Shown: one piece after another, positions 48,538 to 57,799 of the stretch
Numbering within the stretch: position 1 is the first letter of the stretch
How the letters are laid out: each line of letters begins with the position of its first letter
NCBI RefSeq assembly: GCF_014212055.1
Contig: NZ_JACJVO010000016.1
Location: 136,143-200,142 of the forward strand
Length of the DNA: 64,000 bases
DNA from: Cohnella zeiphila
Lineage (GTDB): Bacteria; Bacillota; Bacilli; Paenibacillales; Paenibacillaceae
Direction: 5' to 3'
The notes under the pieces: model-generated
What the model was told of the DNA's origin: nothing
What the model saw: the letters and a program-made list of their open reading frames with translations, nothing else
Database searches by the model: none
Translations under genes and position numbers: made by a program

Positions 48538-49833
48538 TCAGACTCCGGCCCCGGCGCCGGACCGCTCGTAAACGTCGAGCGCCGCCTGTACGGCTTCGCC
48601 CGGCGGCAGCCGATAGCCGCAGCGCAGCAGCGTCGCCTCCAGGGCGCCGAGCGTATGCAGCACGTTCGTGCGCCTGCAGCTGAAGCCCATCGTCCCGATG
48701 CGCCAGATCTTCCCTTTCAGCGGGCCGAACGAGCCGGCGATTTCCACGCCGAAGCCGTGCAGCAGCATGGCGCGCACCCGCTCGCCGTCGATCCCGTCGG
48801 GGATGGTGACGCAGGCAACCACCGGCAGCTTGCTGGCCGGATCGCCGTACAGCTCGAGCCCCATCGCCGCCAGCCCGGCCGCCAGCGCCGAGCCGTGCAG
48901 CTCGTGGCGGGCGAAGCGCGCTTCCAGCCCTTCCGAGAGGGCGATCCGTACGCCTTCCCGAAGCGCGTACAGCATCGACGTCATCTCCGTATGATGGTTC
49001 AGGCGGGCCGGGCTCCAGTAATCCTGCAATTGGCTAAGGTCCAGATAGTTGCTTCGAATAACGGCGGCCGCTTGCCGTTCCCAAGCTTCGGGACCGCCTT
49101 CGGGGCCGCCCGCCGTCCGGAGCCCCCGCTCGATCCGCTTGCGGGCCAGCAGCTTGCGCTCGGCCCGGTCGTTATAAGTCAGAGGCGCCATGCCGGAAGG
49201 GATCGACAGGCACTTCTGCGTGCCGCCGACGACCGCATCGAGCTGCCACGCGTCGGTCTCGACCGGCACGCCGCCGATCGTGGCGACCGCGTCGACGACG
49301 AGCAGCGCGCCTACCTCGCGGCAAGCATCGCCAACGCCGTCCAGCGGCTGCATTCGGCCCGTTGACGTCTCCCCGTGGACGACGGCGACCAGATCGGGCC
49401 GCTCCCTTCGGACCGCCTCCGCCAGTTCCTCCGGCGAAAAGACGCCTCCCCACTCCCGCTCGATCGCGATCACCGTCGCGCCGCAGCGCTCCGTGATCTC
49501 GTAGAGCAGATGGCCGAAGCGGCCGAAGATCGGAACGAGGACGCGGTCTCCGGGCTCGATCAGACTGACGAGCGCCGCCTCGATGCCGGATCGCGAAGTG
49601 CCGTCCACCGGGTAAGCCCGGCGATTCTCCGTCCGGAACAGATGGCGGAGCAGCTCCGACGTCTCGTTCATCAAAACGGTGAACTCCGGGTCGAACTGGC
49701 CGAGAATCGGGTAGGACAGCGCCCGCAGCACGCGAGGATCGACCTCGACCGGTCCGGGGGTCATGATGATCCTCGGAGAGGGAGACAGCTCCGAATAGGA
49801 AGACGGATCGAACAAGGCGCTCACAAGGGCCAC
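48538..49833 (-). CDS. pucG: (S)-ureidoglycine-glyoxylate aminotransferase
   Basis: This 431-residue fold-type I PLP enzyme is of the alanine-glyoxylate aminotransferase group. It has MTPGPVEVDPRVLRALSYPILGQFDPEF near the N-terminus, DGTSRSGIEAAL for phosphate binding, VDAVATIGGVP with the cofactor Asp, and the Schiff-base Lys near residue 206 in GGTQKCLSIPSG. In puc clusters it converts ureidoglycine and glyoxylate to oxalurate and glycine. It overlaps pucF by 13 bp. Context makes PucG the best choice over serine-pyruvate transaminase. Confidence 0.88.
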   Translation of the reverse strand: MALVSALFDPSSYSELSPSPRIIMTPGPVEVDPRVLRALSYPILGQFDPEFTVLMNETSELLRHLFRTENRRAYPVDGTSRSGIEAALVSLIEPGDRVLVPIFGRFGHLLYEITERCGATVIAIEREWGGVFSPEELAEAVRRERPDLVAVVHGETSTGRMQPLDGVGDACREVGALLVVDAVATIGGVPVETDAWQLDAVVGGTQKCLSIPSGMAPLTYNDRAERKLLARKRIERGLRTAGGPEGGPEAWERQAAAVIRSNYLDLSQLQDYWSPARLNHHTEMTSMLYALREGVRIALSEGLEARFARHELHGSALAAGLAAMGLELYGDPASKLPVVACVTIPDGIDGERVRAMLLHGFGVEIAGSFGPLKGKIWRIGTMGFSCRRTNVLHTLGALEATLLRCGYRLPPGEAVQAALDVYERSGAGAGV

Positions 49834-51077
49834 TCCTCTCGGTAAGCCAATTCATAGAGACAGGCGCCGAGCGCCGCCGCCCCTTCGGCCAGATGCTCGG
49901 GAGCGGTATATTCCTCCGGCGAGTGGCTGACGCCGTTCCTGCTCGGAACGAACAGCATCGCGGACGGACAGAGCGGCGCGAACAGCTGGGCGTCATGCCC
50001 GGCCCCGCTCGCCATTCTCCGCGTCGGCAGATTCATGCCGCGGCATACGTTCTCGAGCAGTCCGGTCAGCCCCGCATGCATGGGAGCCGGCTCGGTGTCC
50101 AGCCAAGAGCGAACCTCCAAAGCAAGGCCCCGCCTTGCCGCAATCTCCGCGAACCGCGCCAGCGTCTCCTCGCAGAACCGGTTCAGCTCCGCGCTCCGAT
50201 CATGCCGGACGTCCAGCGTGAACCTTGCCTCGCCCGGGATGACGTTCGGCGTGTTGGGCTTCGTCTTCAGCCGGCCCACGGTCGCGACCAGCGGTTCTCC
50301 CGCCGCGAGCGCCGACGCCTCCAGGGCGGCGATCATCTCGGCTACGCCTGCGAGCGCGTCCGCCCGCATTCCCATCGGCGTCGTGCCGGCATGGCCGCTC
50401 GCGCCCGTCACCGTCAGCGCCAACCGCTTCTGGCCGACGATCGTCTCGACGAGCCCGATCCTCCGGCCCGTACGCTCCAGGACGACTCCCTGCTCAATGT
50501 GCAGCTCCACGTAAGCTCCCAGATCGGACCGTCGGCAATCCGGCTGCTCCGGCCGGCCGAAGCCGGCCGAAGCCATCGCCTTCGCCAGCGGAACGCCGGC
50601 GGGATCGGCCACGCCTCCATCCTCCTCCAGCCGATAAACGCCGGCGATGTTGCCCGATCCCCAATAGGCAAGCGGAAAACGGCTTCCTTCTTCCTCGCAG
50701 AGCGAGACGACCTCCAGCGTCCGAAGCGGCGTCCCATAAGCCCGCTTCAGGCCTTCCAGCGCCAGCAATCCCGCCGCGATGCCGTAAGCTCCGTCGTAGC
50801 GTCCGCCGCAGCGGACGGTATCGATGTGCGATCCCGTCAGCACGGCCGGCGCGCCGGGAAGCGACCCTTCCAGGCGACCGTACAGGTTGCCGGCCCGATC
50901 GAAGCGCGTCTCCAGACCGGCGGCACGCATTCTTCCGGCGAGAAATGTCTGGGCTTCCAGCCAGGATGGCGTATAAAGCAGGCGCGTAACCCCTCCGGCC
51001 GCGTCCGCGCCGAAGGAGGCAAGACGATCCAACAACGGAAGCAGCTCGGCGAACGTTTCTTTGCTCAGGCCATCCAT
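49821..51077 (-). CDS. pucF: Allantoate amidohydrolase
   Basis: This 418-residue M20-family enzyme has the binuclear metal ligands in GSHIDTV, RYDGAYGIAAG, CEEEGSRFPLAYWGS, VELHIEQGVVLE and the C-terminal SHSPEEYT. A dimerisation domain contains GASGHAGTTPMGMR. This is the allantoate amidohydrolase / ureidoglycolate pattern. It releases ammonia and carbon dioxide from allantoate to give ureidoglycine for PucG. The ATG at 51077 follows AAAGGGGGGCG. It lies 95 bp downstream of pucH. Confidence 0.88.
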   Translation of the reverse strand: MDGLSKETFAELLPLLDRLASFGADAAGGVTRLLYTPSWLEAQTFLAGRMRAAGLETRFDRAGNLYGRLEGSLPGAPAVLTGSHIDTVRCGGRYDGAYGIAAGLLALEGLKRAYGTPLRTLEVVSLCEEEGSRFPLAYWGSGNIAGVYRLEEDGGVADPAGVPLAKAMASAGFGRPEQPDCRRSDLGAYVELHIEQGVVLERTGRRIGLVETIVGQKRLALTVTGASGHAGTTPMGMRADALAGVAEMIAALEASALAAGEPLVATVGRLKTKPNTPNVIPGEARFTLDVRHDRSAELNRFCEETLARFAEIAARRGLALEVRSWLDTEPAPMHAGLTGLLENVCRGMNLPTRRMASGAGHDAQLFAPLCPSAMLFVPSRNGVSHSPEEYTAPEHLAEGAAALGACLYELAYREEWPL

Positions 51078-51172
51078 GTAACGCCCCCCTTTCGCAATGG
51101 AAGTGCAGCAATCGAATGGATTTGACGCCCAACTCTCCCCGCTTGCGGAGAACCGCTCGCATCGGCAGCCTT

Positions 51173-52573
51173 TCAGAAGGTTTCCGCCGCCCGAACCGGC
51201 CCGAGCCTCACGCCGGCTCCCGGCGCCACGATGCCTTCCCGCTCCCGGTACACCTCGATTCCCCGGCAAAGCGTGGCGACCACCTTGCACGACAACCGTT
51301 TCCCGATATAGGGGCTGTGAGGGTGGCGGTGCAGCAGCTCCTCCTTCGCCAGCTCGCGCGGTCGGTTCGGGTCGACGATCGCCAGGTCGGCGTCGAAGCC
51401 GACGGCGATCTCGCCTTTGCGCGGGTAAAAGCCGAACCGGCGCGCCGGCCGGGCCGACAACAGCTCCGACAGAGCCGGAAGCGGAAGGCCGCGCTTGATC
51501 CACCCTTCCTCCAGCATCAGCTCCAGCGTGTTCTGGGCGCCGGCGATGCCGCCCCAGGCGTCGAAAAACGTCAAGCCCGGCGCCATCTTCATCGATTCCG
51601 GGCACGGAGAATGGTCGGAGGCGATCCAATCGATGTCGCCCGCCAACAGGCCGGCCCACAGCCCCTCGCGCCGAGCCGCGTCCCGCAAGGGCGGGGCGCA
51701 CTTGGCGACCGGGCCGAGCCGAACCATATCCTCCTCCGTCAGCGTCAAGTAGTGCGGGCACGTCTCCAGGCTGACGTCCATTCCGCGCCCCCGGGCAGCC
51801 GCAACCAGCCGAACCGCCTCCGGGGAACTGATATGGACGAAGTGAAGCCGGCACCCCGTCTCCTCGGCCATCGCCAGCGCGTCCGCGACCGCTTCCAGCT
51901 CGGCCGCGACCGGCCGCGAAAGGGCGAAATCGCGCGCGCCCGTACGCCCTTCGGATCGCGCGAGCGCCGCCAGCCGCGCCGTCATCGCGTCGCTCTCCGC
52001 GTGCAGGGCGAGCAGGCCGCCGAACGCGGCGATGCGCTCCATCCCCGCGCGCAAGGTCCCCGGATCCGCCTCGCGGAACCGCCCTTCGCCCTCTCCGCCC
52101 GGATTGGACATGAACGCCTTGAAGCCGACAACTCCGGCGTCCGCCAGCTCCCGCAGCCGATCCAGGTTCCCCGGCACGAGCCCGCCCCAGAAGGCGTAAT
52201 CCACCGCCGAATGGCCGGCGGCGAGCCGCTCCTTCTCCCGCAGCGCTTTCCCGTCCACCGTGGGCGGATTGCCGTTCAGCGGCATGTCGGCGTAAGCCGT
52301 GCAGCCTCCCGCGGCAAGCGCTGCCGAGCCCGTCCGGAATCCTTCCCAATGGCCGAAGTTCGGTTCGTTGAAATGGACGTGCGCGTCAATGACGCCGGGC
52401 ATGACCAGGCACCCTTCGGCGTCGATCGCCCGGGCGGCCTCGACGGCGCCGATGTCCCCGGCGACGGCCGCGATTTTCCCGTTCCGGACGCCGACGTCCG
52501 CCCGGACAACTTCCCCCGGCAGGACGACCGTACCGTTCCGGACGACGAGATCGAAGCTTTCGCTCATGCCCAT
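51173..52573 (-). CDS. pucH: Allantoinase
   Basis: This 466-residue cyclic amidohydrolase has PGVIDAHVHFNEPNFGHWEGFRTGSAALAAGG with the His-x-His metal pair, GVVGFKAFMSN with the carbamylated Lys, HAESD, VHISSPEA, LETCPHYLTLT and IASDHSPCP. These are the standard allantoinase motifs. It opens the allantoin ring to allantoate. It starts 5 bp after the stop of pucM on the minus strand, so it is downstream of and coupled to the uricase genes. Dihydropyrimidinase is the main alternative and is less likely here. Confidence 0.9.
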   Translation of the reverse strand: MGMSESFDLVVRNGTVVLPGEVVRADVGVRNGKIAAVAGDIGAVEAARAIDAEGCLVMPGVIDAHVHFNEPNFGHWEGFRTGSAALAAGGCTAYADMPLNGNPPTVDGKALREKERLAAGHSAVDYAFWGGLVPGNLDRLRELADAGVVGFKAFMSNPGGEGEGRFREADPGTLRAGMERIAAFGGLLALHAESDAMTARLAALARSEGRTGARDFALSRPVAAELEAVADALAMAEETGCRLHFVHISSPEAVRLVAAARGRGMDVSLETCPHYLTLTEEDMVRLGPVAKCAPPLRDAARREGLWAGLLAGDIDWIASDHSPCPESMKMAPGLTFFDAWGGIAGAQNTLELMLEEGWIKRGLPLPALSELLSARPARRFGFYPRKGEIAVGFDADLAIVDPNRPRELAKEELLHRHPHSPYIGKRLSCKVVATLCRGIEVYREREGIVAPGAGVRLGPVRAAETF

Positions 52574-52578
52574 GCCGC

Positions 52579-52929
52579 TCAGCTCCCTCGATAAGTGCTG
52601 TAGCCCCCGGGCGCGACCAGAAGCGGAATATGATAATGCGACTTCGGATCGGCCACGCGGAAGCGAACAGGCACCTTTTCAAAAATAGCTTCCGAATCCC
52701 CGAAATAAGCGCCGACGTCGAAAACGAGCTCGTAAAGCCCGCGCTCCAGCGCCCCGTCCCGGGCGAGCGGCCGTTCCGGCCGGCCGTCCGCGTTCGTCTC
52801 CGCCTCCGCCACAAGCTCCCGCCGCCCGTCCCCGTCGTCGCCCGCAAGCCGCCACAACCGGACCTTGATCCCTGCGGCCGGGACGCCCCCGGACAGGTCC
52901 AGCACGTGCGTCGTCAGACTCCCCTTCAT
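52579..52929 (-). CDS. pucM: 5-hydroxyisourate hydrolase
   Basis: This 116-residue transthyretin-like protein starts LTTHVLDLSGGVPAAGI (catalytic His) and has RLWR, HYHIPLL and the diagnostic C-terminal YRGS. It hydrolyses 5-hydroxyisourate, the unstable product of uricase, to OHCU. Its ATG overlaps the pucL stop by 4 bp (ATGA at 52929-52926), which indicates translational coupling. Confidence 0.94.
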   Translation of the reverse strand: MKGSLTTHVLDLSGGVPAAGIKVRLWRLAGDDGDGRRELVAEAETNADGRPERPLARDGALERGLYELVFDVGAYFGDSEAIFEKVPVRFRVADPKSHYHIPLLVAPGGYSTYRGS

Positions 52930-53888
52930 GACGGATTCTCCGGCGCCGCCGTCAGATCGTCCCGCGTCATCGAGAATCCCTGGAAGCCATATGGAGGGCG
53001 CGGCTCCGTGAAAACGCCCGGAGACTGTCCGTTCGCCGGTTCCACGACCGTCTCCCAAGTCCGGTTATTCGACTCGAAGCGGACCTCCGCCAGCTGCGGG
53101 AAACGAGTCAGGATCCGCTGCCCGATCAGCCAGATCAAATACTGGATCGAGGGCGTCGCGAACTCGTAGAACACGTTGTGGGCGATATCGCGAATCTGCT
53201 CCGCCGCCACGTACCGGCCCGACTCCGGCTTCAGCGCGTCGCCGATCTCTTCGTACTTCCATAAGATATCGAGAAAAATAAAGAGCGGACGATCCCGCGC
53301 TTCGGGAAGCGTCGTATATTCGTCGCGAATGAAACCGTAGAAGGAACTGCCGCTTACCTTGATCAGCTGCAGATCCGAAAGCTTGCACCAATGAGAGACG
53401 ATTCTCGGGCCCGACTCGCCCCGCTCGATCTCCAGGCCGGCGGCGGCGCGCTCGTTATGCGAGCGGCGGAAGACGAGGCTGCTGTCGTAAAACCCTCCCG
53501 GACCGGGCACGACCGCCGGTTGGAACGGAATCCGCTCGGCCTCGATCCCGATCGCGGAGATATGCGGGTACGTCTCCAGAAAGCGGCCGCTTAAGAATGC
53601 GAGCAGCTCCTCCGTGGCGCTCCCCTCGAACGATCCGGCCTGGCGCAGAATGAAATTTTTCATCGAATCGGTGGCCACGACGTTTCCGTTGTCCCCTTCC
53701 GTGAAGGAAGTCAGCAGCGACTCGCCGCTCACGGCGAATTTCACGTTATGGGCAAAGATGATATTCCGGTCGCCCGCGAACGGCGATTCGGGAATGGCCG
53801 TCGTTTCCAGCGGCTTGGCGTAGGTTCGGTAGACAAGCACGTCTCCCTTGCCGTAATAAAGCGTGCGGCCCGTTGTCAGCTTCAGCAT
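52926..53888 (-). CDS. pucL: Urate oxidase
   Basis: This 320-residue uricase is made of two tunnelling-fold repeats. Visible motifs are YGKGDVLVYRTYAKPL, FAHNVKFAVSGESLLTSFTEGDNGNVVATDSMKNFIL (Thr-Asp-Ser active-site region) and LQLIKVSGSSFYGFIRDEYTTL. It uses oxygen to convert urate to 5-hydroxyisourate without cofactor. In Bacillus subtilis PucL carries an N-terminal OHCU decarboxylase; here that domain is a separate gene at 53913-54419. The start follows AAGGGGCG. Confidence 0.93.
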   Translation of the reverse strand: MLKLTTGRTLYYGKGDVLVYRTYAKPLETTAIPESPFAGDRNIIFAHNVKFAVSGESLLTSFTEGDNGNVVATDSMKNFILRQAGSFEGSATEELLAFLSGRFLETYPHISAIGIEAERIPFQPAVVPGPGGFYDSSLVFRRSHNERAAAGLEIERGESGPRIVSHWCKLSDLQLIKVSGSSFYGFIRDEYTTLPEARDRPLFIFLDILWKYEEIGDALKPESGRYVAAEQIRDIAHNVFYEFATPSIQYLIWLIGQRILTRFPQLAEVRFESNNRTWETVVEPANGQSPGVFTEPRPPYGFQGFSMTRDDLTAAPENPS

Positions 53889-53912
53889 GGCGGTGCGCCC
53901 CTTTCTCTCCGT

Positions 53913-54419
53913 CTAGGAATGGTCGATGACGATGCGATTCAGGCGGATCTCGGCGATCCGAAGCACTTCCGCCAGCGCGCGCAGCCGTTCCGCCGCCTCA
54001 TCGTTCGCGATTCTGCGCTCCATCTCCTCCGCGATCCGCTCCTTGGTCTTGCCGGCGACCGCCAGGATAAAAGGAAACCCGAATTTCGCTTTGTAGGAGC
54101 GGTTCATTTCTTCGAAAAACCGGAATTCCTCCGGGGACAGCCGGTCGAGCCCGGCTCCCCGCTGCTCTCCCGCCGAGTATTCGGTCACCTTCAGCCGGGT
54201 TGCCAGATCGGGATGGGCGCGGAAAAGGGCGAGCTTCTCCTCGTCCGAGGCGTTCTCGGCCTGCCGCTTCATGGCCGCGTACAGATCGTCCCGCGAACGG
54301 AACGGCGCCTCGTCCCACGCCTTCTCCGCCACCCAGGGCGAATGCTCGAACACCGCCCCGAGCGTCTCCGCGAAGCTTGCCCGGTCCATCGCGTTGATCT
54401 CTCCGATCGTCGCGCTCAT
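53913..54419 (-). CDS. uraD: OHCU decarboxylase
   Basis: This 168-residue helical protein of the OHCU decarboxylase family has FEHSPWVAEKAWDEAPF, LALFRAHPDLATRLK (HPDL active-site motif), SYKAKFGFPFILAV and the C-terminal RIAEIRLNRIV. It makes S-allantoin from 2-oxo-4-hydroxy-4-carboxy-5-ureidoimidazoline. The start overlaps the stop of the guanine deaminase gene by 4 bp. It is a free-standing protein, not fused to uricase. Confidence 0.92.
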   Translation of the reverse strand: MSATIGEINAMDRASFAETLGAVFEHSPWVAEKAWDEAPFRSRDDLYAAMKRQAENASDEEKLALFRAHPDLATRLKVTEYSAGEQRGAGLDRLSPEEFRFFEEMNRSYKAKFGFPFILAVAGKTKERIAEEMERRIANDEAAERLRALAEVLRIAEIRLNRIVIDHS

Positions 54420-54901
54420 GACCAGTACCCCTCGTGCACGGCGACCGTCTCCCGCTCCAGCTCCGGGAACGGCCCGATCACCCGGATGGGCCTTCTCCCC
54501 CGAGCGAACACTTCCCGGCACGGCAGATCGAGCGTCGGGTTCCGCGGATGATCGCCCGTCAGCTCGGCCAGCCTTTTCTCGGAGATGCCGTACACGACCT
54601 TGCCGACGTTGCCCCAATAGATCGCCCCCGCGCACATCGCGCACGGTTCGGCCGTCGTGTACAGGGCGCAGGTCCGGAGCTTCTCCCTGGAAAAACGCTT
54701 CGACGCTTCTTCCATCAGCCTCGTCTCGGCGTGACCCGTGCAGATCGATTCGGTCAATTCGACATTCCCCTGCTCCCAAAGAATCGTCCCGTCCTCGTCG
54801 GCCAGCAAGCAGCCGAAGGGGGTATTTCCCGCGTCTCTCGCCGCCCGCGAAATCTCGATGCAGCGCCTGAGCAGGCGATGGTGCCGCTCCGTCTCGCTCA
54901 T
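54416..54901 (-). CDS. guaD: Guanine deaminase (cytidine-deaminase fold)
   Basis: This 161-residue protein has the zinc site GHAETRL (His/Glu) and TAEPCAMCAGAIYWGN (two Cys), as in Bacillus GuaD of similar length. The C-terminal end VHEGYWS lies where GuaD swaps domains. It converts guanine to xanthine, feeding the xanthine dehydrogenase encoded directly upstream. It overlaps both neighbours by 4 bp (ATGA). Other nucleoside or base deaminase activity is possible. Confidence 0.85.
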   Translation of the reverse strand: MSETERHHRLLRRCIEISRAARDAGNTPFGCLLADEDGTILWEQGNVELTESICTGHAETRLMEEASKRFSREKLRTCALYTTAEPCAMCAGAIYWGNVGKVVYGISEKRLAELTGDHPRNPTLDLPCREVFARGRRPIRVIGPFPELERETVAVHEGYWS

Positions 54902-55407
54902 GATCCTCCCCTCCCTTTCTCGATGGCCCGCAGCACCGAACGGAGGATGCCCCCGTACCCGGTGCAGCGGCATAAGTTACCCGACAGCGCCTCTTCCGCC
55001 TCTTCCGGCGAAGGATCGGGAATCGCGTCCAGCAGCGCCTTGACCGAGACGATCATGCCCGGCGTGCAGTAGCCGCATTGATAGCCGCCTTCTTCGAGAA
55101 AAGCGCGCTGGACCGGATGCAGCTCCTCTTCGCCCGCGATCCCTTCGATCGTCACGACGTCTCGCCCCGCGCATTGATAAGCCATCGTCAGGCAGGCGTT
55201 GACCGGAGCACCGTCGAGGAGCACCATGCAAGCGCCGCAGCGCCCGATCTCGCAGGAACGCTTCGTGCCGGTCAAGCCGAGATCCTCCCGGACGATGTCC
55301 AGCAGCCGCTTCGCTTGCGGCACCCGCAGCCGAACCGGCCGGCCGTTGACCGTGCTCTCCCAGAGCGGCTCGGCTTCCGGCGCTCCGAGGTCCGTGTCGT
55401 CATTCAT
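54898..55407 (-). CDS. pucE: Xanthine dehydrogenase iron-sulfur subunit
   Basis: This 169-residue protein has two [2Fe-2S] domains. The plant-ferredoxin-type site is CEIGRCGACMVLLDG with Cys52, 57, 60 and 72. The helical second site has QCGYCTPGM and GNLCRCTGYGGI. It passes electrons between the molybdenum subunit (PucD) and the FAD subunit (PucC). It overlaps pucD by 8 bp and guaD by 4 bp. Confidence 0.94.
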   Translation of the reverse strand: MNDDTDLGAPEAEPLWESTVNGRPVRLRVPQAKRLLDIVREDLGLTGTKRSCEIGRCGACMVLLDGAPVNACLTMAYQCAGRDVVTIEGIAGEEELHPVQRAFLEEGGYQCGYCTPGMIVSVKALLDAIPDPSPEEAEEALSGNLCRCTGYGGILRSVLRAIEKGRGGS

Positions 55408-57799
55408 CGCCGATCACCGCCGCTTTCTCGAAGGGCCGAGCTTCCTGAAGCAGCGCCGGATCGATCGGCAGGCGGTCGATCCAGGCTCCCGCGGCGTGCC
55501 GGACCGCCGAGGCGATCGCGGCCGCGAGCCCGACCGAGCCGATCTCGCCGACGCCTCTCGGCCCGTGTTCGTCGCCCTCCGGCAGATCCTCGATGGCCGC
55601 CACCTCCACCGGACCGCCCGCGTCGGCGATCGTCGGAATCAAATACGTATCGAAGTTGTTCGTCACGTACTGCCCCCGCCTCATCGCCGCCTCTTCCAGC
55701 AAGGCGTAGCCGAGCGCCATCGCGCTTCCGCCCTCGATCTGGCCCAGGTAGCCCTGGGGATTCATCACCGGACCGGCGGCGACGGCGTGGAACTGCTCCA
55801 ACACGCGCACCCGCCCGGTCAGCCCGTCGATCTCCACCTTGGCCGCCACGGCCGCGTAGGAGTACAAGAAGTGGGCGCCGACGATGTCCGTATCGGCGGC
55901 CGGGTAGCGAGTGGCCGCCTCGCAGACGATCGGCTCTTTCTGCCGGCCGGCCAACGCCTCGTAGGCGACGATTCGCTCGCCGGTCTCCAGGTCCCGGATG
56001 CCGCCCTCCCCCAGGCCGAGCAGCCGGGAGGGACGACCGCAAGCTTTCGCCGCGGCTTCAAGCAGCTTCTCCGTGAACGGCCGCTCCAGCAGGCCCAGCG
56101 CTCTCCACATCATGCTCGTGGCGCGCGACGCCGTGCTGGAGCCGCTGTCCGGCACGGCGTCGCTGTCGCCGATGACGATGCGGATATCGTCGGCCGCGAA
56201 GCCGAACCGCTCGATCATCATCTGCTCCAGCGTCGCGATCAGCCCCTGGCCGCATTCCTCGAAGCCGAATGCGGCCTCGATTTTCCCGTCTTGGCGAAGC
56301 GCCAGCCGGCCTCCGGAAGGATCGGGGATGCCGAACCCGAGCCCCGCGCCGTGCATCACCATCGCCGCCCCGATGCCGATCTTCCGCCATGGAGGGTCGG
56401 CTTCGCCGCCCGCCGAGACGGGCGCAGCGGAATCGGCTGCAATGCGGCGCCGCAGGGCCGTGCCGGCGTCCCGGGCGTCGGCCGCGGCGGAGCTTGAGGC
56501 GAGCGGGACTTCGGCTTGAGGCGTCCTGACGGCCGAGCGTTCCCGCCACAGCCGGCTGCCGGCAAGCGCCGCCCACGCTTTCGCCGCGCCGTCCGTCCTC
56601 GCGATCGGCTGGCCGAACGGTCCCGGTTCGTCCGCCGTCTTCAAGTTCAATCGGCGGAATTCCCATGGATCCATGCCGAGCGCGTCGGCCAGCCGATCCA
56701 TTTGCCCTTCCAGGGCGAACACGGCCTGGTTGCCGCCGAAGCCGCGGAATTCGCCGGACATTCCGTTGTTGGTGAATACCGATACGCTCTCCGCGTCGAC
56801 GCAGCCGAACCGGTACGCGCTGACGGCGTGCTCCGTCGCGAAGTTGAGCACCTCGGCCCCGAGCGAGGCGTACGGTCCGGTATCGGCGACAATGCTTACC
56901 CGGTGCGCGAGAATGCGCCCGTTCGCGTCCGTCCCGGTCTTCATGCGGATGATCATCGGGTGCCGCTTGAGCCCCGCCCGGACCGATTCCCGGCGCGAGT
57001 TGTGAATGCGGACCGGGCGGCCGGAAGCCAGCGCCAGGAGCGCTCCGTACGGCTGCACGTTGAGCTCGTCCTTGCCCCCGAACGAGCCGCCGATCGGGCT
57101 CGACACGACGCGGATCCGCTCCTCCGGCATCGCGAGGATGCGGGAGAGCTGCAGCCGGTCCATCCGGCCGTGCTGCGTCGGCGCGTAAACGGTCAATCCG
57201 CCTTCCGGTCCGGGCACGAACAGCCCGCCCTCCGTCTCCATGTAGGCGTGCATCTGCCGAGGCGTCCGGTATGTCTCTTCCACGATGTGCGCGCAGGAGG
57301 CGAAAACCGGGCCGGCGTCGCCCGTCCGATACGTCTTCGCATGCAGCACATTGCCCTCGGGGTGAAGCGGCGGGGCCTCGGGACGGAGCGCTTGCTCCGG
57401 ATCGTCCAGCAGCGGCAGCGGCTCGTATTCGACTTCGATCAGCTCGAGCGCGCGCCGGGCGCTCTCGAGGGAGTCCGCCGCCACCGCCGCGACGGCGTCT
57501 CCGACGTAGCGCACCCGATCCTCGCAGAACACCGGCTGGTCCTGTCTCGCGATGCCGAACCGGTTCAGCCCCGGCACGTCTCTGCCGGTCAGCACCGCCG
57601 CCACCCCGGGCAAACGCCGGGCCGCGTCCGTCCGGACCGCCGCGATGCGCGCATGCGGGTGAGGGCTGCGCAGGACCAGGCCGTGCAGCATGCCCGGCGC
57701 GGTCAGGTCCGTCAGATAAGCGAGACTTCCCGTCACTTTATCCGGTCCGTCCGGCCTCATCCGCCATCGGGCGCCGCTGTTCTCGCGATTGAGCCGCAT
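55400..57799 (-). CDS. pucD: Xanthine dehydrogenase molybdopterin subunit
   Basis: This 799-residue protein of the xanthine oxidase large-subunit family has DKVTGSLAYLTDLTAPGMLHG at the start, EDRVRYVGDAVAAVAA and EGGLFVPGPEGGLTVYAPTQHGRMDR. The cofactor-binding segments are SPIGGSFGGKDELNVQPYGALLA and FRGFGGNQAVFALE. GVGEIGSVGLAAAIASA near the end carries the catalytic Glu. It hydroxylates hypoxanthine or xanthine to urate at the Mo centre. Its start lies 62 bp inside the pucC 3' end. Confidence 0.93.
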   Translation of the reverse strand: MRLNRENSGARWRMRPDGPDKVTGSLAYLTDLTAPGMLHGLVLRSPHPHARIAAVRTDAARRLPGVAAVLTGRDVPGLNRFGIARQDQPVFCEDRVRYVGDAVAAVAADSLESARRALELIEVEYEPLPLLDDPEQALRPEAPPLHPEGNVLHAKTYRTGDAGPVFASCAHIVEETYRTPRQMHAYMETEGGLFVPGPEGGLTVYAPTQHGRMDRLQLSRILAMPEERIRVVSSPIGGSFGGKDELNVQPYGALLALASGRPVRIHNSRRESVRAGLKRHPMIIRMKTGTDANGRILAHRVSIVADTGPYASLGAEVLNFATEHAVSAYRFGCVDAESVSVFTNNGMSGEFRGFGGNQAVFALEGQMDRLADALGMDPWEFRRLNLKTADEPGPFGQPIARTDGAAKAWAALAGSRLWRERSAVRTPQAEVPLASSSAAADARDAGTALRRRIAADSAAPVSAGGEADPPWRKIGIGAAMVMHGAGLGFGIPDPSGGRLALRQDGKIEAAFGFEECGQGLIATLEQMMIERFGFAADDIRIVIGDSDAVPDSGSSTASRATSMMWRALGLLERPFTEKLLEAAAKACGRPSRLLGLGEGGIRDLETGERIVAYEALAGRQKEPIVCEAATRYPAADTDIVGAHFLYSYAAVAAKVEIDGLTGRVRVLEQFHAVAAGPVMNPQGYLGQIEGGSAMALGYALLEEAAMRRGQYVTNNFDTYLIPTIADAGGPVEVAAIEDLPEGDEHGPRGVGEIGSVGLAAAIASAVRHAAGAWIDRLPIDPALLQEARPFEKAAVIGDE

